NCBI RefSeq assembly: GCF_000149955.1
Contig: NC_030991.1
Span: 1,460,747 to 1,524,746 of the forward strand
Reading direction: 5' to 3'
Source of the DNA: Fusarium oxysporum f. sp. lycopersici 4287
Taxonomy: Eukaryota > Ascomycota > Sordariomycetes > Hypocreales > Nectriaceae
Length of the DNA stretch: 64,000 bases
Part shown: positions 41,839-53,221 of the stretch, one piece after another
Layout: each line of letters begins with the position of its first letter
Numbering within the stretch: the stretch's first letter is position 1
Translations under genes and position numbers: made by a program
The notes under the pieces: generated by a model
The model's input: the letters and a program-made list of their open reading frames with translations, nothing else
Databases searched by the model: none
Told to the model about the DNA's origin: nothing

Positions 41839-42191
41839 TGTTACGACACAGCGGTTATGTACCTCCAAGGTCCCCACAACTTTTACCAATCACACCACGA
41901 AGAATCCCAGAATGATTAGTGCCGAGACTCAGCGATCAGCACTGATCCCACGATAACCTCACTAATCCCCGTAAGCACACATAAGTATATAGATCACGTT
42001 TATTAGCACTTTCATAGACTTGAGCTTACTAGCTATTAATAAAACTTCTTTATGACAATAAGCCTTATAAGTATTACTCGTCTATTGAGAGACGTGATAA
42101 TACCTCGCTACGCTCAGTATTGCGCCCTACAATCCTACCAACATAAACCTAGTACGAACTAGTTTATCCCTTGGGAAACCCAATCGTCACA
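41839..42191 (-). mobile_element. Solo LTR (family B), not RIP-mutated
   Basis: Minus strand reads TGTGACGATTGGGTTTCCC...GTCGTAACA, 353 bp. It matches the RIP-mutated LTRs at 20587 and 23109 (shared AAACTAG...CTAGGTTTATGTTGG, TTGTAGGGC-AATGCTGAGCG). Flanks CAATA/AAATA are a near target duplication. Confidence 0.7.
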
Positions 42192-43785
42192 AAATATTCC
42201 TCTTCTGCCCCTCCCACTCAACAATCGTCCTGTGGCCAGGTTTTTGCTTAAAGGTAGGAACCAGGGGCTGCCGGTGGCAATAAATTGATTCAGCAGCAAA
42301 CCGATGAAGACAAGACAAAATTATGCCGTTTCATTTCCTAAACCATGCCCCTGCATGTACAAGTAGCGCTAATTATAGGCCCTCTATCAGTGTCCTTCTC
42401 TTGCCGATGATAAGTCTGTAAGCGCTAGAAGCTCAAACAACCCGAACTTTAATTACCGGCAGTAATAAGGCACCGAAATGTTGATATGCTAGTGGTATGA
42501 TCGTAGAATGCTCGCTCAGCACATCTAGCTTGCCGGGCGCTTTTTAACTGGACATTAATCAGTGCGATTAGTCGTGGCGTAATTGGCGAGGGAGGCCCCT
42601 GACGGCCGTGAAATGAGGTTCTCGACCGTGCACTGTCACACAGCGACTTATCCTGAGTTCGCGGGCCATCGCCAAAAAGGTCTGTTCTCCAACAGAGTTA
42701 CTAACGCTGCTCAAATCTATCTCGTCTACGCCGGCTGGTCACTAATACCTAGACAGCGACCTTACTGTTCGATTAAGCTCTAGGTCGCGAATTATAAAGG
42801 ATGAAATAATGCAGGTATCCTAAATCTAGGCCCATACAGAGGCAAACGTCCTAGAATACACTAAAGCAGCTAGGAGATGGCTTGATCGCCAAAACGTGTC
42901 TCTTCTGACCGCCTTGTCCCTATGGATGCACCAACTCCGAAGCAGAGGCATGATCAAAGTGTTCCAACACCTTGGATTTTGGCATCGGACTTCAATTACT
43001 CTGTTCGAGGCTCACTTGGCTAAAGCTAACGACCAAGCTCGCTAAGGGCTTGCATTAGAGTCCCGATCGGGACATCAGCTCGCACCCTAGGGCAAATGCC
43101 GATGTAAACTATTTAGGCCGAGTCCACGTTGGTCGTAAGCAGAATAAGAACGGAAAAGAAGCAGGCAGAATATGACCCGATAACTGCCATACGCCACCTT
43201 AGTTAACGGTTAAAGTGGCGCTGCTGCCAGGTCGTTATAGTATAGTTGCCAAAAGATCGTATGCTCAATATAAATCAGCAATTTGGTCAAAACCGGTAAC
43301 AGCCGATCCTATCTGTTCGAGTACGAACGATTTGGCTGTACTGCACAGACACTTCACATCGAGCGGCATGGAGATAACGGGACGCGTAATATGGGCATAT
43401 GATGAGCAAAACTCGGACGAGGGGGTGATTAATAGCGAGACGACTACATTAACCAAACTTTTCTTCAGAATGTCTTCCCTGCGAACAGTAGAAACTCGAG
43501 TAATCTGACCCTGGCGCTACACACCGATCACTCACATCACCTCCGCTCTCACTTGACAGGGGTTTTACGGGATGTACGCCCGCATTACCTATCCAGGCGC
43601 TGTTTCAGCTGTCCCAATGACTGGGAACAGTAGGAGGTGATCCATGATTCCATTCTATGTTTGCTAACCTAAAGAATAACACATTGGCCAGTTGTGTCTG
43701 TGGTCTGGTATGCTGATTCTGATATCCACGACTCAAAATAGCCCCAGAGACTCCAGCTGACTGAGCATTAATAATCGTGGACGTG
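42192..43785. other. No gene recognised
   Basis: Long stretch without a convincing ORF. A 14-bp palindrome GTCCCGATCGGGAC lies near 43054. The 97-codon plus ORF 43215-43508 has no recognisable domain. Confidence 0.35.
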
Positions 43786-44415
43786 CGGCGGCCAATACAT
43801 AGACACCTAGGTGCCCAAATAAAGTTGCCCACCCAGGTGCGCCGCCCGACTAAGCGTGGCACCAATACATAGCTTACAACAGGACGGTTAGGGCTACTTT
43901 GGAGAGCTGTTGCAGGACAGATGGGCGGGGGAATGGGCTCAAAGATACTGCTGTAGCCTAACTGTGGGGTTAATGGATGGTTAAAGTTTTGAACACATGA
44001 TTTTTCGGTGAACACGATTCTATAGGTCCACGGAGCGCTGCAGAGTCGACAGCATGAAAACTGATCCAAACGCCGCCCTGTGAGGAGTAAGAGCACAGGA
44101 TACACGCCAATTCAGCGCTCAAAACGTCTCGATTATTAAGTAGAAAGTGACTATATTCTTTGGCCCATATACGTTTCATTTCAATGCAACACCATCTCCA
44201 GGTATCAATGATGGTTTTGTAGTTGAGTCGACGCAGCAAATGTCTAGCGCAGTCTCAGGTGTTAGTGCATTTGTACCAGCCGTACGAGTCATGAAGGCCG
44301 GCTGAGGCTTTAGTGCTTTGTCAAAATGTGGGGAGTTTTGAGCCAATAATATTGCGTGTCCTAGGGGGATGCCCACGGTTATTTGGGCACCTAGGTGCCC
44401 AAATATTGGCCGCCC
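43786..44415. mobile_element. MITE-like element with GGCGGCCAATA termini
   Basis: Left end CGGCGGCCAATA...CACCTAGGTGCCCAAATAA (43786-43828) is mirrored at the right end (44374-44415), where TTTGGGCACCTAGGTGCCCAAA is a perfect 22-bp palindrome followed by TATTGGCCGCCC. The interior of about 550 bp has no domain-bearing ORF. Target duplication not resolved. Confidence 0.5.
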
Positions 44416-44577
44416 TTACACTAGATATTTGGATGGTAATGGCCCTGGTCCCCCGGTGTGTGACTGCTGATCACAAGGCCCCAAGTCTTCTGTATTGCGA
44501 GCTGGGCTTGAACATGCTCCGAATCCAGTTGAATTGAGGAATTAAGGTGGTGGGTTTGTTTAAGAGGTTCTGTTGTA

Positions 44578-44719
44578 CAAGGATGGGAGCAACTCAATTC
44601 AAGTCAACGTAAGTCAACCCACATCAACATTTTATCAAGGAGCCAATGGGATATATGAATTAGGCCAGGGGGGTGAGCTAACTTACGTTGACTTGAACTG
44701 AGTTATACTCCCATCCTTG
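44578..44719. mobile_element. 142-bp hAT-type MITE, TSD CTGTTGTA
   Basis: Termini CAAGGATGGGAG/CTCCCATCCTTG, extended inverted arms including TTCAAGTCAACGTAA, and a perfect 8-bp target duplication CTGTTGTA (44570-44577, 44720-44727). An 8-bp TSD is the hAT hallmark. hAT transposase relics occur at 47.2 and 60.4 kb. Confidence 0.8.
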
Positions 44720-44839
44720 CTGTTGTACCTCCCGCTCCTACGCTACAAGTATACTTCCCCCACGGCACCAACTTCACAAGCTGGTCGCGCTAGTGGTGGT
44801 CCAGTATCGCATTCCGGTGATAATAGTTAATGGAGATAT

Positions 44840-44998
44840 CTCTTTGAGTGCCACAAGCCTCCACTAGGGTCAAGCGAGGTATCGGCCAGAATCTGGGCAA
44901 ATCAAATATTACTCCAGTGAAGAAGGTATACGTCCATTGGTTCAGTTTCTGGCCGATACCTCGCTTGGCCCTAGTGGAGACTTGTGGCACTTAAGAGA
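44840..44998. mobile_element. Fold-back element, about 50-bp arms
   Basis: Arms 44847-44891 and 44947-44991 are inverted copies (AGTGCCACAAG...CGGCCAGAA) with few mismatches around a 55-bp loop. No clear target duplication. Confidence 0.65.
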
Positions 44999-45575
44999 GA
45001 AGTGCTGCTATTTGCTCCCATATTTAAACCTCCGACTCCTTTCATCAGTTCGTGCTCTGCTTCCATCTTTAGGGCTCTTGGTTCTCATCGTTAAAGGATT
45101 CTATCACCACATTCTTCTTACATGCTTAGGGTTACTAGACACATGGCCTAGTAATACCATCTCAACTATTGAGCCACCGTTTAGCCTTCCCCTGCCTGAC
45201 TATTCCATCTATTTCTGTCGTCGTCCGAGAAGCTCTAGACCAGGCATGGGAGCTTCTGAAAGCCTGCATTTTGTGGTTTCAAAGCCACCCATTGTGCGGG
45301 CTGTACAGACCCCAAGGCCAAGACATCCCTCCACACTGTCCATTGGTACCCGTGGACTCGGATCCCAGATGGCAACATTCCTACAGCTGCCATGCTCTCC
45401 CTCGATGGGAGATGTTAGGTTCGTGCCCTCTAGATTTAACTTATCACACCCTACCAGTCGACTCCTTCATCAAGTCGATTGAGTCCTGTGCTTCCCCGAT
45501 GTCTGGAAATATAATGCTATACCATGCCACGCAAATTAATTAACGGATAGTTCGTTCTTCGAGGAACCAATTGAT
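44999..45575. other. Upstream region of bZIP gene
   Basis: A 181-codon ORF (44937-45482) begins inside the fold-back arm and has no recognisable domain. Treated as leader or chance. Confidence 0.35.
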
Positions 45576-46541
45576 ATGTTCCCAGTCCCAACAGTGGGGG
45601 GGGTCGATATTCCAGAACAGCAGCCCCAATATAGCGCCGCACCGGCCCAACCCACAGGGCCCAATCGACGCTGGGACGGCGAAACCTTGCAAGAGATATT
45701 ATTGAATGCTGAGCGCGGCGATACACCAGTCAACCCGTTTCGCAACCGGATCCAAGCGCGGCCAGGATCGGCGCCTTCGAAAGCCAGCGCCACTGCGGTG
45801 ATCGTAAAGTCGCTTGAACCGAGAAAAAGCGGTCGGAAACTAAAGAAACAGTCCAAAGGATCGGGTCCAACAGGACAGCAGGAGGAGCTCGATGATGATG
45901 ACCTTGTCAAGAATCCCCGCCAAAGACGCGTCCTCGAACGTAACCGAGCCACTGCCGCCAGATGTCGGTTACGCAAACGCGACGAAGCCTCTGCCCTTTC
46001 TTCCCGAGAACGAGCCATGGAAGACCGGAACCGCTACCTGTCTTCGTGTTTTGATTCCCTGACCACCGAAATATACTATCTAAAGACGGAATTGTTACGG
46101 CACACCTGCTGCAACTGCGATCTCATTCAAACATATATTGCCAACGAGGCAAGGAAGTCCGTGGACGCCTTGCTTGCTTGTTCTTCAGATTTGGCGGCCT
46201 ATGGCTGCTCAATTGATCCTGAATATGTAGGCTCGAGCGGCACCAAAACTACTGGCTCTTTGGATTCTCAAAGCCTCAGAGCGATTAGCAACTCGCCGAC
46301 CCCAACGACCGCCTTTTATCAAAGGCCGAAGGCTTCAGAGGTCAGGGATGGCATGCTCAGCGTAAATTTGCAACGGCTCCCAAACCTTTACGAGCCGCAT
46401 GATTCGATGGCTTCTATCCGGATGATTTCGGATGTGCCTCTCGCTGGATGTGTTCCAGGGCCATATATGAGTACGGGACCGCAACAGCAGTTAACGAATC
46501 AGACGGGCTTGGACTCTCTCATATGGGGATTTGGAGGTTAG
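45576..46541 (+). CDS. bZIP transcription factor (ATF/CREB-like)
   Basis: 321 codons, intronless. Basic region residues 116-135 contain the invariant N123-x7-R131 (NRATAARCR). A leucine-zipper-like helix runs from about 137 to 175 (ALSSRERAMEDRNRYLSSCF, then LTTEIYYLKTELLRH) and ends in a HTCCNCDLIQTYI motif. Fungal AtfA/Atf21-type factors end their zippers in a comparable HxxCxCxLIxxYI motif. The C-terminus is low complexity. Acts as a nuclear dimeric DNA-binding regulator. The target process cannot be told from the sequence. It is intact, with promoter-side MITEs at 44.6-45.0 kb. Confidence 0.85.
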   Translation: MFPVPTVGGVDIPEQQPQYSAAPAQPTGPNRRWDGETLQEILLNAERGDTPVNPFRNRIQARPGSAPSKASATAVIVKSLEPRKSGRKLKKQSKGSGPTGQQEELDDDDLVKNPRQRRVLERNRATAARCRLRKRDEASALSSRERAMEDRNRYLSSCFDSLTTEIYYLKTELLRHTCCNCDLIQTYIANEARKSVDALLACSSDLAAYGCSIDPEYVGSSGTKTTGSLDSQSLRAISNSPTPTTAFYQRPKASEVRDGMLSVNLQRLPNLYEPHDSMASIRMISDVPLAGCVPGPYMSTGPQQQLTNQTGLDSLIWGFGG

Positions 46542-47248
46542 GGTTGATGCGTGAGTTCAGAAACAAAAACTCCTCAAAATGGGTCAAAACCCAGGCATAT
46601 GGTAGAGCGAGACAAGCACAGTTTAATGAGCTTAGGCCCTTGTTTTTCTCAAGTCTGTGGAACAAGTTAGGATGGTTTGGAATATACAATCGATTGTTGG
46701 AAGAATTGATGGTTCCCCCTCAACTTCAGGATTAAGTTTCAAGATTAAAGTTAAAGTTTAATGTCCTAAAACTCAAATCGTAGGACTTCCATCTAGGACT
46801 CTAGGACTCTAGGACTCAAGTCCAAGAAAGAAACAGTCGAAGATATAAGGCCACAAAGGTCCTTCGACTGCAAGGAGTTAATAATAACAATCAATTATCA
46901 ACTGCACTCAGCATCCCTGCGTAATCCAACAACACTGGTGCGTCTACCCATGGATCCGAAAACGGAATCATCACTGCTTCAATAAAAGTTAGTGATAGGG
47001 CTCTTTACTGGGGAAATATCCCAGAGAATTTTGATAGCAGCATTTTTGATCAGGGTGGTCAACAATTCAATTCCATCAATCCGGCGTCCATGTTGAGTTG
47101 AGTGGACAGCTTACTCATCGTGTAGTCCATGGAGTTGAACCATCACGCCTTGAATTTGGATTGATGGCGTTGAATTGAAACGGTTGAGCTCAATTATACA
47201 CATCGAGCCCCACCCTCTGGACCACCTCCCCCCTCCGGTACGTATTAA
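46542..47248. other. No gene; short repeats at 46793-46855
   Basis: TCTAGGACTC repeated three times (46793-46820), then a stem (CAGTCGAAG...CTTCGACTG) near 46837-46873. The downstream end of the hAT relic lies to the right. Confidence 0.4.
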
Positions 47249-49012
47249 TCATCCTTCTCTGCTTTGCCATTTAATGCTATTTGCAGTTTCTTCAGACACA
47301 TCTATCAGTGCATCTCCGGCCTCAATTAGCCCACTTCTCACCCACGATCTTAATGTTTGCGTCATCCTTATCGTACTGGCTTCCAGCCGAGTCCCAAGTG
47401 GTGACACCATTTGCCCAGCAACGCTAAATAGTCGCTCGCACTCTGCAGACATAGGTGGGATCGAGAGCACATCGAGAGCCATCCGTGACAGTCGTGGATA
47501 GTCTTTCCGTTTCTCCCACCAATACCGCAGTGGATCTGTCACCAGTGGATCGTGCTTCGCATCGGGATTGCGTAGCCAATGATCATACTCATCATAGTCC
47601 CCATCCCACGAACCTTTCAAGCAAGCAGTTTCGTCTGGCAGCGACGACGTTCTACAAGCCCGATGCCTCTCAAGCGCACTCATTACCTTCAAACGCTTCA
47701 GTGGAGGCTCTCCATTGGGCGTTGACAGTGTCGGCGATGATTTGTACTTTTCCTCCCACAATTTCTTCACCATATCTTTTGCCTCTTCAAGCCACACCAG
47801 CGGTGTCTCATCAGTCCATGTGTTCTCGAAATATGCCCAGCGCGAAACAGGATTCAGAATCGCTGAGGCATAGTATGCTGGCGTTTCATCAAGCTTCGTG
47901 TAATAGTCATTCAGCTTGCACCATCCTAAATTAATGTTAACCCTGAAGTGTTCGGAATCCGGGTAGTTTCCCGCAACTGCTTTCCACTCCTCAAGCCTTT
48001 CCATCAGAAATTCATATGTTGAGGCGACGTCCCACATATTGCCGTATGCCTCGACATGTCCTCCTTTGCGTGGTCGTCTTTGGGCATCACCCTCAAGCAT
48101 ACGGAGTGCCTCCTCAAAGTCAACAAGCACCTCCTCCATTAACTCAACAACCATCCAGTCATTCTCGCTGAGCAGGCTCTCCTCACAAAGGCACAGAGGC
48201 ATTTCCTCTGTCCTTCTCACACCATTCCGGCGTTCTCTATTGAATTCTATCGTGGTTTTCTCAATGAGGTCCTCGAGAAAGGGTCGTAGCTTCAGGCCCC
48301 GCCTCATCATATAGAGAGTCGACAACTAGCGAGTCTGATTATCACGTACGACGTCCAAAGGTTTCCTCGCTTGAATGACTGGGATGTCAGAGTTTTGAAA
48401 GAACTCTTCCTGAAGAGCACGGAGTTTATATGTCAGCTTGTCCGACCGGTGGATCCAGTGCACCAGGTTGTGGAGTTTGCCAACGGGGCCTTTCTTCCGC
48501 CAGATTTCGTGCTGAGTAACATCAAAACCAGGTTCCCCATCGACCTCGGTTTCGAAAGCCTCAGGGTTTTGCCCAAACAATAGGGCGTTGACAACAAGAT
48601 TAAGCACGTGGCCGAAGCATCGTATTCTCCGTTGCTTCGAATCGACGCCCAGCGCCCTTGCAAGCTCCTCCGTAGCAGTGTCCATGTTGCCAGCGTTATC
48701 CAACGTCATGTATCCCACCTTGTCGAGAATCTCATAACTCTCCAGTATCTCCAGGATCTGCGCTGCAATATTCTCACCAGTGTGCGAAATCCTCAGTTCC
48801 GGCAGGCCAAGGACCAGTTTCGATGGGGCTCCATTATTGTCAACAAAAGAATACACTATCCCATAGAGCGCGTGCCGGTTCCTGGAGCGCCAGCCATCGA
48901 AAGCGATATGAATCTGGCCCGGGGTGCTCCTCAGATGGTCGATTACGCGCAAGGTTGAAAGCCACTCCACCCAATCCACGTAGTGGATCCACTCGTGGAT
49001 TCCACTGTCCAC
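47249..49012 (-). pseudogene. hAT transposase, 5'-truncated with a nonsense codon
   Basis: The N-terminal piece (49012-48326) has HIAFDGWRSRN and TLDNAGNMDTA catalytic-region motifs, RRIRCFGHVLNLVVNAL, WRKKGPVGKLHNLVHWI and DNQTR. The next codon is TAG (48328-48326) where hATs have Trp (NxTRW). The frame then continues unchanged (48325-47249) through LNPVSRWAYFE to the C-terminal hATC dimerisation domain (YPRLSRMALDVLSIPPMSAE, then CERLFSVAGQMVSP). A single TGG-to-TAG change thus splits it. The BED-finger N-terminus is missing, because the ORF runs into the GTGGAT repeat array at the right. Confidence 0.85.
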
Positions 49013-49102
49013 TCCACTGGCAAAATCCCAGTGGATTGGCTAATCCACCGAATCCACTCGGCAATGTCGTGGATGGATAGGGTGGATTTGGGTGGATTAT
49101 AA
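48963..49102. repeat. Cluster of GTGGAT/ATCCAC hexamers
   Basis: More than a dozen ATCCAC or GTGGAT copies in about 140 bp, in both orientations (for example TGGATTGGCTAATCCACC). Probably subterminal transposase-binding repeats of the hAT element. Confidence 0.6.
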
Positions 49103-49112
49103 GTGGGGTAGT

Positions 49113-49781
49113 TAAGGGCGCCCATATATTTTGGCAGAATGCCTTTAACAGAGGCTGATGTGCCCCATAATCTTTGCAATGTTGCTACCCTATGTCAAAA
49201 ACACCATGAAGCTTCTGAACAGCGCAATTTTAGAATACATACAATATAGGAAACACTATTCGAATGTCCTACGCTTTCTTATTGGGATGACGTAAGTCTC
49301 GATGGATATACTTAGGATTTGCTCCGTGAGTGCATATCGTTATGAGGGCCATCAATAAGTGTACATTTTCCTCAACAACATATCCGGCAAATATCAAGTT
49401 CGACTGTCCATACTTTGAATTTATAATACAACAATTATACCATTAAATAACTGCCCGCAAGCTGATTCAAAAAACGCGTCCAGATCCCTCAATATCTCAA
49501 TACTGCGCGAAAAATTGCAAGCGATACTAATCGCGTCAAGCTCGTGATGTGAAGGATGTTAGGGACTTATCTAATACCCGACCCCAATATGGCACTCGCT
49601 ACGTGCTCGTCCACATCAAATTGGCTCGAAAGGCAAGTATCTGAAACATCTGCAGGATAAGGGCATATTGTGCCAACTGGTCGCGTTGGACGCGTCATTC
49701 GCGCTGACCTGACGACCTGTTGTTGACCCATCACCTGCACCATGTTTTGCGTTTTCGACATGACAAAGAGATTATTTTACC
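49113..49781. other. No gene recognised
   Basis: Nothing readable beyond small chance ORFs. Confidence 0.3.
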
Positions 49782-50060
49782 ATGACCTTGCCTGATTCCT
49801 GCTTCGACATTTCCGACAGCGGCTTCGGGTCCGCTGCCGAATCAACACCCTGCCCGACGCCGTATCCTACCCGTTCAACCTCGACCCCTGTCTCGACTGT
49901 GAGAACCTCTTCCGTAAGCGATGAACAGTATGAACGTACGCTCTGGAGGCATTTCCCAGGCTGGGCGTTCTCTGAGCGAGCCAGGGAGACGCGTTGCTGG
50001 GCGTGGGAGAAGCTAAAGAGGGAGACGGAGAAGCTAACTTTGAGAGGGGCGGGTGCATGA
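49782..50060 (+). CDS. Small hypothetical protein
   Basis: 92 codons: a Ser/Thr/Pro-rich first half (DSGFGSAAESTPCPTPYPTR) followed by an aromatic-charged stretch RTLWRHFPGWAFSERARETR. It could be a real small gene or exon 1 of a truncated one. The antisense frames are also open. No family recognised. Confidence 0.25.
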   Translation: MTLPDSCFDISDSGFGSAAESTPCPTPYPTRSTSTPVSTVRTSSVSDEQYERTLWRHFPGWAFSERARETRCWAWEKLKRETEKLTLRGAGA

Positions 50061-50547
50061 GGGGATCGTCTCAAAGTCGAGAGCTGCTATTGGCTATACA
50101 CTGACGGACCGGCATCCAAAGCCTGCTATTCGTGGACCGCCCCAATTGATGTGATTGGAAGACAAGACATCAACTGAGTGAGGTGGATTGGTCAGGTATT
50201 GGTTAGGGTAACCCCGTCCAAACAGCTTATCTTTCTGTGGCTGTAAGGTTCTACCAGGGCGTATAGCGCCAGCACGTAGTCGAACGGTGCTCCCTGGACT
50301 CGTCCCAATGTTCGAAGAGAATGACTAGATTTCACAGTTCAATCTAACGCTTTGATACAGTGGCCGTGTAAGCAGACGCCACGTCGAGTCAGTCAAGGAG
50401 GATTGATGGACTTTGATTCCAGGCTCAGGCTCCGAACGATCGCCCAAAGCATCTTGGACAAGATATATACAAGTGGTTATAGCTCTCAAATTATCTCAAA
50501 CTCTCTGTCTATTATTTCCCTACATTTTACGTAAAGCATTCGCAACT
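50061..50547. other. Upstream region of PTH11-like gene 1
   Basis: No coding features seen. Confidence 0.35.
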
Positions 50548-52077
50548 ATGGAGGACCGACGAACTCCAATCCTCGGGCTAAATATCGCATTAATGCTTCT
50601 TTCAATCCTCGCTATCGCGGCGAGACTTTCCACCCGGGCATTCGTTGTTAAGAAAATTGGTCCCGATGACGGTTGGCGCTCTTCCTGTACCATTGCTTTC
50701 AAATGGCGTATTGATAATCATACAGTTCTCATTGCGATTGCATTTCTTTTTGGCCTGGCACTCTCGACACTCTATATGCTCTGTAGGTCGTTTCAGCTTT
50801 GATAAATTCACCTCAGTCTTTACTAACGTAAAACCAGCAACAAGATATGGAGAGGGGCTCCATATTGAATACCTGCAACCCGAGAATGTGCCAACATACA
50901 CTCGGGTCATGTTGTTGTCAGGCGTGAGTCAACCACACTCAATCTGTACTTCCAGGATTGGCACTAACAAGTAAGCAGCTAATTTACGGACTCTGTCAGA
51001 TGTTTATTAAGCTATCCTACCTTAGCCTTTACCTGCGCATCGCCCCTCATAAGACCTACCGACTGGCTTTATACGTCTCGATGGTCCTGGTCTTTGCCTT
51101 TGGCATTTCCACTTCGCTGGTATCCATGTTATTATGTTTGCCTTTCGAGAAACTCTGGAAACCAGATATCCCAGGCCATTGCATCGACATAAACACATTT
51201 TACATGTTTAATACGACCGCAAACATGATCTTTGACATTGCCATCTATGCCATGCCAATACAGATCCTCTGGCATCTAAATCGTAAGTAGACAGATATTG
51301 GTGGCGAACGCAATATTGACCATTTTGATAGTACCCAAAAGGCAGCGGATGGGATTGGTATTGGTGTTTGCGCTGGGTTTCCTGTAAGTGTCTTCTCGGC
51401 CAAGTCAATAAGTGAGTTGCCATGGGTCTTAACGGCAAGAAGTGTTCTAGTTGCAAGTGTTTTCCGCCTGGTAACTCTTGTGCGTTTATTATATTCCCCA
51501 GATTGTAAGTCTCTTCCCTAAACTTGCCAAACTTAAAGCTGATCGTGGATGTAGACCGCGGAGATAATACCTGTATGGAAACTTCAATCTGCCTTTGAAT
51601 ACCTGCTGATAGTTACCTAGGGACGACTGTGCGCCCCCATTGACACATCTTTACTCCATTGCCCGGTTTTAACTGAGATATTAGGTCGAATCATTGAACT
51701 GGTCATCTGTAGAAATCCATCTCGCCCTCGTCTTATCTTGCACCGTGGCATTTAAGACACTGATTCAGAGATTCCTTCCAGGTGTTCTTGAGAGAGCTTC
51801 TCGGTCAACAAAGAACATCGTCTCTCGAGGCTGGCCACGCGGTGCCAAGCACGATGGAGATTACGTGCTCCAGTCTGTCGGCCACAATGAGTCGCGCGCG
51901 AACATTGCCACAAGGGGGGATTCCAACGAAGCTGATGAAATTGGAAGTCAGAACCCAATTGTCGAAGATGTGGAGATGGCCGGATTGAAGGGGGCAGCCT
52001 CATATCGCTCTTTGAATTCGAGCATTGGTGACCAGGTTGGTAGCAGGCAGTTGCCCGCGGAGCAGGGCGGCTGGTAG
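50548..52077 (+). CDS. PTH11-like / rhodopsin-domain integral membrane protein 1
   Basis: Multi-exon. Exons by eye are 50548-50671, 50726-50782, 50838-50923, 50979-51282, 51332-51382, 51458-51504, then a last exon ending 52077. The joins give MEDRRTPILGLNIALMLLSI, GPDDVLIAIAFLF, STRYGEGLHIEYLQPENV, LSGLIYGLCQMFIKLSYLSL, YLRIAPHKTYRL, LPFEKLWKPDIPGHCID, MIFDIAIYAMPIQILWHLNL and PKRQRMGLVLVFALGFL. This is the seven-helix fungal rhodopsin (PF20684-type) pattern with TRYGxGxH, the W..C.D loop and the PKRQR helix end. Plasma-membrane receptor-like. Ligand unknown. The junction around 51505-51690 is not resolved, so a defect there is possible. Confidence 0.75.
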
Positions 52078-52573
52078 TGTGACTTTGGTCCGGGCAAGCA
52101 GCCTAGAAGTCTGTTGTATACAGTGACTTGCGCACAAAGAATCGTGCCGCCGCTATCATCACCGCGCCGTCGGTGTGTCTCCCATTCGGGAAACGGTCCT
52201 TAGCTCAGGAGGTGTTACGCTTGGCAGAAGTCACTCTCGAGCCGACTATAGTCGCTAGGCTCTAAGATGGCGCCGCCCTCAATTTGTTCTCTTTTCTCCT
52301 GAGCTTTAGATACGCAATGTAAGGTGCCAGGACCCATATCCTACTTGTACCAATTACCACTGGTATTGGCACCCAATACCTTTTTTTCCGGCCCGTGCAC
52401 GCTTCTCGGATTTGGCAACGTCTATCAAGCGAATGTCTCCACACAAGCGAGTGTCCCAAAAATCTCAAACTTTAAATACAGGATTCCAGATAAAAACATA
52501 TAAAAGCATCTGATCAATTGAATTCAGTCGTTATACTTTTCCCCATACGTCTCAATAACACCCTAAAAAAGTA
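52078..52573. other. No gene recognised
   Basis: Nothing readable. Confidence 0.3.
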
Positions 52574-52748
52574 CAGCCTGGAGATCGGGAATGGGTTACA
52601 GTGATCCAAGCAATTGATGCGGAAGGCTGGGCGGTCCAGCCCTTTATCGTATTTGCAGGCCAAAATCACCTTAGCAACTGGTATCAAGAAAGCAACTTCC
52701 CGGGTGATTGGGTTATCACTACAACCGTAAACCCTGCTTGCATGTGAC
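52574..52748 (+). pseudogene. Pogo DDE_1 transposase fragment
   Basis: Reads QPGDREWVTVIQAIDAEGWA, then VQPFIVFAGQNHLSNWYQES, closely matching residues 191-240 of the intact transposase at 24992-26419 but diverged. Only about 58 codons remain. Confidence 0.8.
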
Positions 52749-53221
52749 AACCTAGCACCTATTTAATATCTGTTCTTGTGGGAGCGCCAACGACTATTAG
52801 AAACAGACAAAAAATAGGGTCCCCTGCAGTAAGCTCTCTTCTTTCTTTAATTCCAGCCATTACTCAGAATTTCACAAGTCATGGCTTGGAAGAGATTAAA
52901 TTACACTAGGACAGCCACCGAAACGGTTTGAGGTGCCAAGGTGAACATTGTTCAAGCTAACGGCAAATTCCACTATGCCGCGCCTTAGACCTCTATAGAA
53001 CTCACGCCCTAAACTAAAGTACAGGGACGATTTCAAGGCCTAGTTGCTTCATAGGAGACCTAATATTAGCAAAGCCATTATTATAAATCCAGATACTTTT
53101 AATAAATCCCAACAAGGACAAGGCTCAAGATCATCCTCCGTGAGATTTATATACGAGAAGGGCGGTATAATTAAGCACTTGTCACTTTCATAAGACGCAC
53201 GGCGCCCGCAAATGCAGATCT
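52749..53221. other. No gene recognised
   Basis: Nothing readable. Confidence 0.3.

Noticed and set aside
44937..45482. 181-codon plus ORF before the bZIP gene
   Set aside because: It begins within a fold-back arm and shows no domain or conserved-looking features.
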